A stretch of 64,000 nt of DNA from Pseudomonas sp. RIT288. Its GTDB lineage: Bacteria > Pseudomonadota > Gammaproteobacteria > Pseudomonadales > Pseudomonadaceae. The stretch is taken from assembly GCF_000631985.1 (NCBI RefSeq), contig NZ_JFYN01000043.1, positions 246,223 to 310,222 of the forward strand, read 5' to 3'. The position numbers and the translations under genes were made by a program. This document shows, piece by piece, positions 34,690 through 43,362 of this stretch; the stretch's first letter is position 1, and the number at the start of each line of letters is the position of its first letter. Below the pieces are notes generated by a model. That model saw only the letters and a program-made list of their open reading frames with translations. It searched no databases and was not told the DNA's origin.

Positions 34690-35889
34690 TTACAGGCCGG
34701 AAAGGCCGAGGGCGGGATCGATGCCATCCAGAGCGTCAGCCAGGGCCTGAGCCTTGTCGGCGATCTGTTTGCGTTGTGCGCCACTGACCGTGTCGTAAGT
34801 GGCGTAGCCGTCCTTGACCTTGAAGCTATTCAGTACGGTGTCGAAATCGCTCAGCGCCGCGTCGATTTTCGGCAGCAGATCCGGCGCCGACCTGGTCAGC
34901 ATCGGCCGCAGCAGCTCGACCACTTTGTGTGCGGTTTCCAGGTTGCTGGCGAAGCCGTTCAGGTCGCCGTGGCTGTAGCGTTCCTCTTCACCGCTGGCGG
35001 CACGCACGTCGGCCAGCGTGTTGAGGTTGCGCACCACGATGCTCACCAGTTGTTCCGGCGGCAGCGATTGGGCCAGCAGTTGTTGTCTTAGCGTGGTGAC
35101 ATCGGCCAGCAGGTGCTCTGCGACCGGGTTCAAGCCGTCGAGGCTGCGTTGCTGGAACAGCGCATATTCGAGGCGATGGAAACCGACGAAGGCTGGATCC
35201 TGCTCACGTTTTTCGAAGTAATCGGCGCGGGCATTGATGCTGTTGTCCAGTTCTCCCAGCCGTTGCGCGGCAGGCGCCAGACGCTGGTAAGCGGCACGCG
35301 CCGGCAGGTACAGCGCTTGCGCCTGGGCCAGGTCGCCGCTGGAAATTGCCTGATTCAGCGCGGTCACGGCTTTGATCAGCGCGCTGCCCTGAGTCGCCAG
35401 ATACACGCGAAACTCCGACAAGGGCCCGACGAAAGCGACCATCGACGGCTTGGCCTTGGCGGCAGCGTCGGAAGCCGCGGTCGGCGTTACGTGCAGCACG
35501 CCACGTGGGTTGCTCAGCAGACCGCAAGTGATCGCGTAGTCGCCGGGTTGCAGGTTGGCGTTGATCACCTGGCTCAGGCCCGGGGCGATGTTTTCGCGCT
35601 CCTCGATCACCAGCACGCCGTCGAGAATTTCCCACTCCACCGCCCGGTCGGAACGGTTGACGATGCGGAAACTGGCGCGGCCGGCCGGAACCGTCAGCTC
35701 GTTCGGATCACAGCTGTGGGCGTTGATGTTGACCACTACTTCGTCATGGTTGTGTTGACGCTTGGCCGCGGCCATTTTCGAGGCGTAGTAGAACAGGCCA
35801 CCGGCGGCGATCATCACGACCACCGAGCCGGCCACCGCCCAGCGCAAGGCGCGGGGAGGCGAGGCCTGAGGAGTATTAGGCTTTGACAT
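34690..35889 (-). CDS. efeO: Iron uptake protein EfeO (cupredoxin + imelysin domains)
   Basis: A 399-residue protein with an N-terminal signal/anchor (RWAVAGSVVVMIAAGGLFYYA). A cupredoxin-like domain follows (about 45-130; CDPNELTVPAGRASFRIVN, GDYAITCG), then an M75 domain with GFHRLEYALF. It binds iron in the periplasm and hands it to the EfeU permease. It starts 8 bp after efeU. Confidence 0.92.
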   Translation of the reverse strand: MSKPNTPQASPPRALRWAVAGSVVVMIAAGGLFYYASKMAAAKRQHNHDEVVVNINAHSCDPNELTVPAGRASFRIVNRSDRAVEWEILDGVLVIEERENIAPGLSQVINANLQPGDYAITCGLLSNPRGVLHVTPTAASDAAAKAKPSMVAFVGPLSEFRVYLATQGSALIKAVTALNQAISSGDLAQAQALYLPARAAYQRLAPAAQRLGELDNSINARADYFEKREQDPAFVGFHRLEYALFQQRSLDGLNPVAEHLLADVTTLRQQLLAQSLPPEQLVSIVVRNLNTLADVRAASGEEERYSHGDLNGFASNLETAHKVVELLRPMLTRSAPDLLPKIDAALSDFDTVLNSFKVKDGYATYDTVSGAQRKQIADKAQALADALDGIDPALGLSGL

Positions 35890-35897
35890 GGGTGCCC

Positions 35898-36752
35898 TTA
35901 TTGGCTGGAAACGGAAGACGATTTGCCGGCGGCGTCAGCGCTGGAGGAGGGCGCGGCGGGGTAGAAAAACATCACCAGCGCCAGCACCAGATAGATCAGG
36001 TACGCACCGAGGGTGCTGACGGTCGGCGCATCCTGATAACCGAACATGCCGGCCAACACCGAGCCCAACGGGCCGTCCATCGGCAGCGTCGCGCTAAAGT
36101 CGAACAGCACGGTCTGCAGCTGATTCCACACACCCGCTTCATGCAGGGCTTGCACCGAGTTGGCGAGGATCCCGGCGGCGACCACCAGAATGAACAACCC
36201 GGTCCACTTGAAGAACGCCGACAGGTTCAGGCGCATGCTGCCGCTGTAGATCAGGAAGCCGACGACAATCGCCAGTACCAGGCCGAGCAGGGCACCGATC
36301 GGCGCGCCCGGGCCCTCGCTCTGCTGGAACACGGCGAGCAGGAAGAACACGGTTTCCAGGCCTTCGCGAGCCACGGCGAAGAACACCATGGCGATCAGCG
36401 CGATCACCTGATGCTTTGACGAGGTCAGGGCGTGATCCAGCGAGGCCTGCAGCGAATGCTTGATCGAACGCGCGACCTTGCGCATCCAGAACACCATCGA
36501 GCTGAGAATGCCCACCGCGACCAGACCGACAATGCCTTCGAACAACTCCTGCTGTTTCTGCGGGAATTCGGCACTGACCAGCTCCAGGCCACCGCCGACC
36601 AGCAGCGCCAGGGCAGCGGCAAGAAACACGCCGATCCACACCGCCGGCATCCATTGGCCACGTCCGGTCTGTTGCAGGTAGCTGGCGATGATGCCAACGA
36701 TCAGGGCGGCTTCAATGCCTTCGCGCAGCATGATCAGAAAGGGAACGAGCAT
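35898..36752 (-). CDS. efeU: Ferrous iron permease EfeU (FTR1/OFeT family)
   Basis: A 284-residue inner-membrane protein with seven hydrophobic segments. The paired iron-translocation motifs are R-E-x-x-E: LREGIEAALI (about 9-18) and AREGLETVFF. First gene of the efeU-efeO-efeB-efeM-like operon. A Fur-box-like sequence lies 43-61 bp upstream. Confidence 0.92.
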   Translation of the reverse strand: MLVPFLIMLREGIEAALIVGIIASYLQQTGRGQWMPAVWIGVFLAAALALLVGGGLELVSAEFPQKQQELFEGIVGLVAVGILSSMVFWMRKVARSIKHSLQASLDHALTSSKHQVIALIAMVFFAVAREGLETVFFLLAVFQQSEGPGAPIGALLGLVLAIVVGFLIYSGSMRLNLSAFFKWTGLFILVVAAGILANSVQALHEAGVWNQLQTVLFDFSATLPMDGPLGSVLAGMFGYQDAPTVSTLGAYLIYLVLALVMFFYPAAPSSSADAAGKSSSVSSQ

Positions 36753-36794
36753 TCAGGCAACCACGAGTGATTTAGATAGGTGGCTAAGTTGTAA

Positions 36795-36813
36795 CATAAT
36801 GACACTCATTCCC
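36795..36813 (-). promoter_or_regulatory. Fur-box-like site before efeU
   Basis: On the minus strand GGGAATGAGTGTCATTATG matches the 19-bp Fur consensus at about 13 positions, including the GAATGA/TCATTAT dyad. It fits iron repression of the efe operon. Confidence 0.55.
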
Positions 36814-36878
36814 AAATGGGGATGGTTGACATTTACCTGAACATTCGCTGAACGACCTGTTTGTCGCCCCGCCCCCCC

Positions 36879-36963
36879 TGTAGGAGCTGCCGAAGGCTGC
36901 GATCTTTTGACTTTGATTTTTAAAAACAAGATCAAAAGATCGCAGCCTTCGGCAGCTCCTACA
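36879..36963. repeat. GATCTTTTGA-type inverted repeat (family B, copy 4)
   Basis: TGTAGGAGCTGCCGAAGGCT from 36879 and the inverse ending at 36963, between the divergent efeU and AraC-type regulator genes. Confidence 0.85.
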
Positions 36964-37035
36964 GGGTTTGTGGTGAATCGGGATGACTGGGGTAAGATGC
37001 CCCTCACCCGAAAACAACAAGGTCTGCCTCGCTCC

Positions 37036-38052
37036 ATGTCGGAAAAAGACACCATCGCCGTTCAACTGGTGCGTGAAGCACTGCTGCAAAGTTGTGCCCC
37101 GGGCGTGGCCACAGATGAAGTCTTGAACAAGGTCGGGATCGCTCCGGCGCTGCTGCAGAGCAAACAGGGGCGGGTGCCTGCCTCGCAATACGCCAGGCTC
37201 TGGCGCTTGCTGGCCCGGCGCGGCGATGACGAATTCTTCGGTATGGATCCGCGTCGACTAAAGTTCGGCAGCCTGGCGTTCCTGTGTCGTAGCGCCATGA
37301 TGCAACCGACGCTGGCCGCCGGTCTGGGCATGGGCCTGAATTTCCTCTCCTTGATGCTGGAAAAAATGCCCGCGCAATTGGCGCATCAGCAAAGCCTGGC
37401 GGAAATAGTCCTGCTCGAAGACGATCCCGAACCGCGTCGGGCGTTTACCTATTTCACCTACTGGATGATCGTCCACGGCGTGGCCTGCTGGCTGGCGGGG
37501 CGGCGGATTCCGATTCTGGCGATCGAACTGCGCTGCGCCGAGCCGGATTTCTGCGACGACTACCGGGTGATGTTCTCGGAAAACCTGCGCTTCGACCGGC
37601 CGCGCACGCGGATGATCTTTGCTGCTGACTGCCTCGACCTGCCGATCAAGCGTACGGCCGAAGAACTGAAACGCTTTCTGGCCCATGCACCGGCGAACAT
37701 TCTGGTGAAATACCGCGACCCGGAAAGCCTCGCCAGCCGAATCAAGCAGGATCTGCGGCAGCTGCCCGCCGAACAATGGCCGGAAACCGAGGCGCTGGCG
37801 CAACAGCTGTGCATGTCCGCCTCGACCCTGCGCCGGCGTTTGGCGGAAGAGGGACAGACCTATCAGGCCCTCAAGGACAGCGTGCGCAAGGAGCTGGCGA
37901 TCAGTTGGCTGGCGGAGCCATCGATCAGCTTCGTCGAGATCGCCACGCGTCTGGGGTTTGCCGATGCGAGTTCGTTCTACAAGGCGTTTCGCAAGTGGTC
38001 GGGGTCCAATCCTGGGCATTACCGCACGTTGATCCTCAACGAAGCCGTCTGA
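37036..38052 (+). CDS. AraC-family regulator of the acyl-CoA cluster (inferred)
   Basis: A 338-residue regulator with an N-terminal arabinose_bd-type domain and a C-terminal pair of helix-turn-helix motifs (ALAQQLCMSASTLRRRLAEEG; ISFVEIATRLGFADASSFYKAFRKWSG). The ATG at 37036 was chosen because the longer open frame starts inside a repeat; CCTCGCTCC upstream is not a strong ribosome site, so the start is less certain. Its position directly before the acyl-CoA degradation genes suggests it activates them; not shown by the sequence. Confidence 0.85.
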   Translation: MSEKDTIAVQLVREALLQSCAPGVATDEVLNKVGIAPALLQSKQGRVPASQYARLWRLLARRGDDEFFGMDPRRLKFGSLAFLCRSAMMQPTLAAGLGMGLNFLSLMLEKMPAQLAHQQSLAEIVLLEDDPEPRRAFTYFTYWMIVHGVACWLAGRRIPILAIELRCAEPDFCDDYRVMFSENLRFDRPRTRMIFAADCLDLPIKRTAEELKRFLAHAPANILVKYRDPESLASRIKQDLRQLPAEQWPETEALAQQLCMSASTLRRRLAEEGQTYQALKDSVRKELAISWLAEPSISFVEIATRLGFADASSFYKAFRKWSGSNPGHYRTLILNEAV

Positions 38053-38094
38053 TCCGACAGCAGGCTGGCTCCCACCTTTGGAATGCGCTTCCCC

Positions 38095-38179
38095 TGTAGG
38101 AGCTGCCGCAGGCTGCGATCTTTTGATCCTGGTTTTTAACATCAACGTCAAAAGATCGCAGCCTGCGGCAGCTCCTACA
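38095..38179. repeat. GATCTTTTGA-type inverted repeat (family B, copy 5)
   Basis: TGTAGGAGCTGCCGCAGGCT from 38095 and the inverse ending at 38179, after the AraC gene. Confidence 0.85.
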
Positions 38180-38180
38180 G

Positions 38181-38202
38181 GGCCATGTTTGCAAACATGG
38201 CC
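38181..38202. promoter_or_regulatory. Perfect 22-bp palindrome before the acyl-CoA operon
   Basis: GGCCATGTTTG followed directly by its exact complement, with no spacer, 115 bp before the start at 38317 and 1 bp after the family B repeat. It could be an operator or a hairpin. Confidence 0.45.
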
Positions 38203-38316
38203 AAACCAGTCAGCCACTTTGATGGCTTTGACCATTGCCGCCTCCGCGCCGCAGCGCGACTATCCCTGTGTTGTTTACGGTTCCCAGCCTAATAAAAACA
38301 CCGAGGGATTCTGGCA

Positions 38317-39981
38317 ATGCGCGATTACTTGTCTGCCACCGAACAGTTCAACTATCAGAACACCGTGGACGCTGCGCTCAGCGGCACGCTGGAGGCGCTC
38401 AACGCCTGCGTCGAATGTTGCGACCGCCACGCCTTGCCGGGGCGCATTGCGTTGTTCTGGGAGGGCCGCGACGACGCGAGTGCCACGTACACCTTCAGCG
38501 AGCTGCAGGACAAAGCGGCGCGTTTCGCCAATTTCCTTCGCGAACAAGGCGTGCGGAAGGGCGACAAGGTCGCCGGTCTGCTGCCACGCAACATTGAATT
38601 GCTCATCACCATATTCGCCACCTGGCGCATCGGCGCGGTGTATCAGCCGTTGTTCACCGCATTCGGCCCCAAGGCCATCGAGCATCGCCTGAACAGTTCC
38701 GGCGCGAAAGTGGTGGTCACCGACGCGGTCAACCGGCCGAAACTCGCTGAAGTCAGCGATTGCCCGACCATCGTCACCGTCGGCGGCGCCAAAGGCCAGG
38801 GTATCGTGCGTGGCGATTTCAGTTTCTGGGCCGAACTCGCCAACTGTTCCAGCGTCTGCGAGCCGGTGCTGCTGACGGGCGAAGACCCATTCCTGCTGAT
38901 GTTCACTTCGGGCACCACCGGCCCGGCGAAAGCGCTGTCGGTTCCGCTCAAGGCGATCGTCGCGTTTCAGAGCTACACCCGCGACGCGGTGGATTTGCGC
39001 CCCGAAGATTCGTTCTGGAACGTCGCCGATCCGGGCTGGGCCTACGGCATCTATTTCGGCGTCACCGGCCCTATGTCGATGGGCCATCCGATCACCTTTT
39101 ACGATGGTCCGTTCACCCTCGAAAGCACCTGCCGGGTGATCAACAAATACGGCATCACCAACCTCACCGGTTCGCCGACTGCGTATCGCCTGTTGATTGC
39201 CGGCGGCAACGCGTTCGCCAAGTCGATCAAAGGCAAATTGCGCATCGTCAGCAGCGCTGGCGAACCGCTCAATCCGGAAGTGATCCGCTGGTTCGCCGAC
39301 AACCTCGATGTGGTGATTCACGATCACTACGGCCAGACCGAACTGGGCATGGTGCTGTGCAACCACCACGGTCTGCAGCATCCGATCCACCTCGGCGCCG
39401 CCGGTTTCGCCTCGCCGGGCCATCGCATCGTGGTACTCGACGAGCAGTACAACGAACTTGGCGTCGGCCAGCCGGGCATCCTCGCCATCGACCGTACCCA
39501 GTCGCCGATGTGCTGGTTCGGCGGCTACCAAGGCGTGCCGACCAAAGCTTTCGTCGGCAATTACTACCTCAGCGGCGACACCGTGGAATGGAACCCGGAC
39601 GGCAGCATCAGCTTCGTCGGGCGCAGTGATGACGTGATCACCACTTCCGGCTATCGCGTCGGCCCGTTCGACGTCGAAAGCGCGCTGATCGAGCACCCGG
39701 CGGTGGTCGAAGCCGCCGTGGTCGGCAAGCCTGATCCGGAGCGTACCGAACTGGTCAAGGCCTTCGTCGTGCTCAACCCGCAATACCGCGCCGAACCGGC
39801 ACTGGCCGAAGAGCTGCGGCAACACGTGCGCAAGCGTCTGGCCGCGCATTCGTACCCGCGTGAAATCGAATTTGTCAGCGAATTGCCGAAAACCCCAAGC
39901 GGCAAATTGCAGCGCTTTATCTTGCGCAACCAGGAAATCGCCAAGGCTCAAGAGGCCGCGGCGCACAACGTTTCAGCTTGA
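38317..39981 (+). CDS. fadDx: Short/branched-chain acyl-CoA synthetase (AMP-forming)
   Basis: A 554-residue ANL-superfamily ligase. The P-loop-like A3 motif is LMFTSGTTGPAKA, A5 is HYGQTELGM, A7 is YYLSGDTVEWN, and the A10 lysine is in PKTPSGKLQR. It resembles acetyl/propionyl/butyryl-CoA synthetases. Gene order (synthetase, SDR, thiolase, acyl-CoA dehydrogenase, hydratase) matches the cluster called fadDx-fadB2x-fadAx-fadEx-fadBx in P. putida, so it likely activates short or branched acids; the symbol rests on that synteny. Confidence 0.85.
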   Translation: MRDYLSATEQFNYQNTVDAALSGTLEALNACVECCDRHALPGRIALFWEGRDDASATYTFSELQDKAARFANFLREQGVRKGDKVAGLLPRNIELLITIFATWRIGAVYQPLFTAFGPKAIEHRLNSSGAKVVVTDAVNRPKLAEVSDCPTIVTVGGAKGQGIVRGDFSFWAELANCSSVCEPVLLTGEDPFLLMFTSGTTGPAKALSVPLKAIVAFQSYTRDAVDLRPEDSFWNVADPGWAYGIYFGVTGPMSMGHPITFYDGPFTLESTCRVINKYGITNLTGSPTAYRLLIAGGNAFAKSIKGKLRIVSSAGEPLNPEVIRWFADNLDVVIHDHYGQTELGMVLCNHHGLQHPIHLGAAGFASPGHRIVVLDEQYNELGVGQPGILAIDRTQSPMCWFGGYQGVPTKAFVGNYYLSGDTVEWNPDGSISFVGRSDDVITTSGYRVGPFDVESALIEHPAVVEAAVVGKPDPERTELVKAFVVLNPQYRAEPALAEELRQHVRKRLAAHSYPREIEFVSELPKTPSGKLQRFILRNQEIAKAQEAAAHNVSA

Positions 39982-39996
39982 ATCAGGAAGTCAGTC

Positions 39997-40758
39997 ATGC
40001 AGATCGAGAACAAGGTTTTTATCGTCACCGGCGGCGCGTCCGGCCTGGGTGCCGCCAGCGCTGAATTGCTGGTCAGTGCCGGCGCCAAAGTGATGCTGGT
40101 GGACATGAATGCTGACGCCGTCGCCGCCCAGGCCCAGCGCCTTGGCGCGCAAAGTGTGGTGGCCGATATCAGCAACGAAGCCGCAGCGGAAGCCGCGGTA
40201 CAGGCGACGGTGAAAGCCTTTGGCAGCCTCAACGGTCTGGTCAACTGCGCCGGCATCGTCCGCGGCGAGAAGATCCTCGGCAAGAACGGCCCGCATGCGC
40301 TGTCCAGTTTCGCCCAGGTGATCAACGTCAACCTGATCGGCAGCTTCAACATGCTGCGTCTGGCTGCCGCGGCCATCGCCGAAAGCGCAGCGGATGCCGA
40401 TGGCGAGCGCGGGGTGATCATCAACACCGCCTCGGTAGCGGCGTTTGACGGCCAGATCGGCCAGGCCGCGTATGCCGCCTCCAAAGGTGCGATTGCCAGC
40501 CTGACCCTGCCAGCCGCCCGTGAACTGGCGCGCTTCGGCATCCGCGTGATGACCATCGCTCCGGGCATTTTCGAAACGCCGATGATGGCCGGCATGACCC
40601 CGGAAGTGCGCGACTCGCTGGCCGCTGGCGTGCCGTTCCCGCCACGTCTGGGCAAACCTGCCGAGTACGCCGCGCTGGTTCGGCATATCATCGAAAACAG
40701 CATGCTCAACGGTGAGGTGATCCGTCTCGACGGCGCCTTGCGCATGGCCGCCAAGTAA
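39997..40758 (+). CDS. fadB2x: 3-hydroxyacyl-CoA dehydrogenase, SDR family (type 2-like)
   Basis: A 253-residue short-chain dehydrogenase. The cofactor motif TGGASGLGAAS and D in MLVDMNADA indicate NAD(H). The catalytic Ser is in NTASVAAFDGQIG and the Y-x-x-x-K motif is YAASKGA. The close fit to HSD17B10-like enzymes suggests 2-methyl-3-hydroxybutyryl-CoA or other short 3-hydroxyacyl-CoA as substrate, as in isoleucine breakdown. It is 15 bp after the synthetase. Confidence 0.87.
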   Translation: MQIENKVFIVTGGASGLGAASAELLVSAGAKVMLVDMNADAVAAQAQRLGAQSVVADISNEAAAEAAVQATVKAFGSLNGLVNCAGIVRGEKILGKNGPHALSSFAQVINVNLIGSFNMLRLAAAAIAESAADADGERGVIINTASVAAFDGQIGQAAYAASKGAIASLTLPAARELARFGIRVMTIAPGIFETPMMAGMTPEVRDSLAAGVPFPPRLGKPAEYAALVRHIIENSMLNGEVIRLDGALRMAAK

Positions 40759-40770
40759 GGAGGATTTGTC

Positions 40771-41964
40771 ATGAGCCTTTCCAACGATCCGATTGTCATC
40801 GTCAGCGCCGTCCGCACCCCGATGGGTGGTTTTCAGGGCGAACTGAAAAGCCTCACCGCGCCGCAACTGGGCGCTGCGGCAATCAAGGCCGCGGTTGAGC
40901 GCGCCGGAGTTGCCACCGATGCGGTCGATGAAGTGTTGTTCGGTTGCGTATTGCCGGCCGGCCTCGGTCAGGCACCGGCACGTCAAGCGGCACTGGGTGC
41001 CGGGCTGGATAAGTCGACGCGCTGCACAACGGTCAACAAAATGTGCGGCTCGGGCATGGAAACCACCATCCTTGCTCATGACATGCTGCTGGCCGGCAGC
41101 GCCGACGTGGTGATCGCCGGCGGCATGGAAAGCATGTCCAACTCGCCATACCTGCTCGACCGTGCCCGCGCCGGTTATCGCATGGGCCATGGCCGGGTGC
41201 TCGATTCGATGTTCCTCGACGGCCTCGAAGATGCCTACGACAAGGGCCGCCTGATGGGCACCTTCGCCGAAGACTGCGCCGAAACCAACGACTTCAGCCG
41301 CGAAGCCCAGGATGCGTTTGCCATCGCTTCGACCACCCGCGCGCAGCAGGCGATCAAGGATGGCAGCTTCAAGGCCGAGATCGTTCCACTGACGGTGACG
41401 GTCGGCAAGGAGCAGCTACTGATCAGCAATGACGAGCAGCCGCCGAAGGCCAAACTGGACAAGGTTGCCTCGCTGAAACCGGCGTTCCGCGAAGGCGGTA
41501 CGGTGACGGCGGCGAACTCCAGTTCGATCTCCGACGGCGCGGCGGCGCTGGTGCTGATGCGCCAGTCGCAAGCGCAGAAACTCGGGCTGAAACCGCTGGC
41601 GGTGATTCATGGCCACGCGGCGTTTGCCGACACTCCGGGCCTGTTCCCGGTGGCACCGATTGGCGCGATCAAGAAGCTGGTGAAGAAGACCGGTTGGGCG
41701 TTGAACGAGGTCGACCTGTTTGAAATCAACGAAGCGTTCGCCGTGGTGGCGATGGCGGCGATGACCCACCTGGAAATCCCCCACGACAAGCTCAACGTGC
41801 ATGGCGGCGCCTGCGCGCTGGGCCATCCGATCGGTGCCTCGGGCGCACGGATTCTGGTGACCTTGCTCTCGGCCCTGCGCCAGAAAAACCTGAAGCGCGG
41901 GATTGCCGCGATCTGTATCGGCGGCGGCGAAGCCACGGCGATCGCCGTGGAATGCGTGTATTGA
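40771..41964 (+). CDS. fadAx: Acetyl-CoA C-acyltransferase (thiolase)
   Basis: A 397-residue thiolase. The acylated Cys is C92 (NKMCGSGMETT), the active-site His lies in GGACALGHPIGASGAR, and the second Cys in AAICIGGGEATA. It cleaves a 3-ketoacyl-CoA, perhaps 2-methylacetoacetyl-CoA given its neighbours. It is 12 bp after the SDR gene. Confidence 0.9.
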   Translation: MSLSNDPIVIVSAVRTPMGGFQGELKSLTAPQLGAAAIKAAVERAGVATDAVDEVLFGCVLPAGLGQAPARQAALGAGLDKSTRCTTVNKMCGSGMETTILAHDMLLAGSADVVIAGGMESMSNSPYLLDRARAGYRMGHGRVLDSMFLDGLEDAYDKGRLMGTFAEDCAETNDFSREAQDAFAIASTTRAQQAIKDGSFKAEIVPLTVTVGKEQLLISNDEQPPKAKLDKVASLKPAFREGGTVTAANSSSISDGAAALVLMRQSQAQKLGLKPLAVIHGHAAFADTPGLFPVAPIGAIKKLVKKTGWALNEVDLFEINEAFAVVAMAAMTHLEIPHDKLNVHGGACALGHPIGASGARILVTLLSALRQKNLKRGIAAICIGGGEATAIAVECVY

Positions 41965-41979
41965 TTCACGCAATCCCTT

Positions 41980-42068
41980 TGTAGGAGTGGGCCTGCTCGC
42001 GATGGCGTCGTGTTAGTCAACGCTGATTTATATGACCCACCGCTATCGCGAGCAGGCTCACTCCTACA
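41980..42068. repeat. REP-like inverted pair inside the operon (family A, copy 8)
   Basis: Arms at 41980-42003 and 42045-42068 between the thiolase and acyl-CoA dehydrogenase genes, which point the same way. The first arm reads GTGGGCC instead of GTGAGCC. Confidence 0.82.
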
Positions 42069-42103
42069 AGGGAAAGCGGGTCGACTTAAATTAAGGATTC
42101 ACC

Positions 42104-43231
42104 ATGATTCCCAACGAAGACCAAACCCAGATCCGCGACATGGCCCGGCAGTTCGCCGAGGAACGGCTGAAACCGTTCGCCGCCGAGTGGGATCGCGAGC
42201 ATCGTTTCCCCAAGGAAGCCATCGGCGAAATGGCCGAACTGGGCTTCTTCGGCATGCTCGTGCCGGAGCAGTGGGGCGGCTGTGACACTGGCTACCTGGC
42301 TTACGCCATGGCTCTGGAAGAAATCGCCGCCGGCGATGGCGCCTGCTCGACCATCATGAGCGTGCACAACTCGGTCGGCTGTGTGCCGATCCTCAAGTTC
42401 GGCAATGACGACCAGCGCGAACGCTTTCTCAAACCGCTGGCCGGCGGCGCCATGCTCGGTGCCTTCGCCTTGACCGAACCGCAGGCCGGTTCAGATGCCA
42501 GCAGCCTGAAAACCCGGGCACGGCTGGAGGGCGATCACTACGTGCTCAACGGCTGCAAACAGTTCATCACTTCCGGGCAGAACGCCGGGATCGTGATCGT
42601 GTTTGCGGTGACCGATCCGAGTGCCGGCAAGCGTGGTATCACGGCGTTTATCGTGCCCACCGATTCGCCGGGCTATAAAGTCGCCCGGGTCGAAGACAAG
42701 CTCGGCCAACACGCGTCGGACACCTGCCAGATTCTGTTTGAAGACGTCAAAGTGCCGGTCGCCAACCGCTTGGGTGAGGAGGGCGAAGGCTACAAGATCG
42801 CCTTGGCCAACCTCGAAGGCGGGCGGGTCGGCATCGCGTCGCAAGCGGTGGGTATGGCCCGCGCTGCGTTCGAAGCGGCTCGCGATTACGCTCGCGAGCG
42901 CGACACCTTTGGCAAGCCGATCATCGAACACCAGGCCGTGGCCTTCCGCCTGGCCGACATGGCCACGCAGATCGCCGTCGCCCGGCAAATGGTGCACTAC
43001 GCCGCGGCCCTGCGTGACAGCGGTCAGCCAGCGCTGGTCGAGGCGTCAATGGCCAAGCTGTTCGCCTCGGAAATGGCCGAGAAGGTTTGCTCGATGGCGT
43101 TGCAGACGCTGGGGGGTTACGGTTATCTCAACGACTTCCCGCTGGAACGCATCTATCGCGACGTGCGCGTCTGCCAGATCTACGAAGGCACCAGCGACAT
43201 TCAGCGCATGGTCATCTCCCGCAACCTTTAA
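42104..43231 (+). CDS. fadEx: Acyl-CoA dehydrogenase (short/branched chain)
   Basis: A 375-residue FAD-dependent dehydrogenase. The FAD-binding segment is FALTEPQAGSDASSL, and the catalytic Glu is in QIYEGTSDIQRMVISRNL (near residue 363). The C-terminal Glu position is that of short/medium-chain or 2-methylbutyryl-CoA enzymes, not isovaleryl-CoA dehydrogenases. AAGGA precedes the ATG by 8 bp. Electrons pass to ETF. Confidence 0.87.
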   Translation: MIPNEDQTQIRDMARQFAEERLKPFAAEWDREHRFPKEAIGEMAELGFFGMLVPEQWGGCDTGYLAYAMALEEIAAGDGACSTIMSVHNSVGCVPILKFGNDDQRERFLKPLAGGAMLGAFALTEPQAGSDASSLKTRARLEGDHYVLNGCKQFITSGQNAGIVIVFAVTDPSAGKRGITAFIVPTDSPGYKVARVEDKLGQHASDTCQILFEDVKVPVANRLGEEGEGYKIALANLEGGRVGIASQAVGMARAAFEAARDYARERDTFGKPIIEHQAVAFRLADMATQIAVARQMVHYAAALRDSGQPALVEASMAKLFASEMAEKVCSMALQTLGGYGYLNDFPLERIYRDVRVCQIYEGTSDIQRMVISRNL

Positions 43232-43240
43232 CCCAACCCC

Positions 43241-43339
43241 TGTAGGAGCTGCCGAAGGTTCGGGCCGCGTTCGGACGATCTTTTGATTTTGTTTTTTACA
43301 ATCAAAAGCAAAAGATCGCAGCCTGCGGCAGCTCCTACA
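43241..43339. repeat. Variant GATCTTTTGA-type inverted repeat (family B, copy 6)
   Basis: The left arm is disturbed: after GCCGAAGG comes about 17 bp (TTCGGGCCGCGTTCGGA) not found in other copies before GATCTTTTGAT resumes. It lies between two co-directional genes of the acyl-CoA cluster. Confidence 0.75.
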
Positions 43340-43362
43340 GGGTACAAATTCAGGAGCTATAT

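Noticed and set aside
38275..39966. A 563-codon open frame opposite the acyl-CoA synthetase
   Set aside because: Antisense shadow; the plus frame has all the ANL-ligase motifs.
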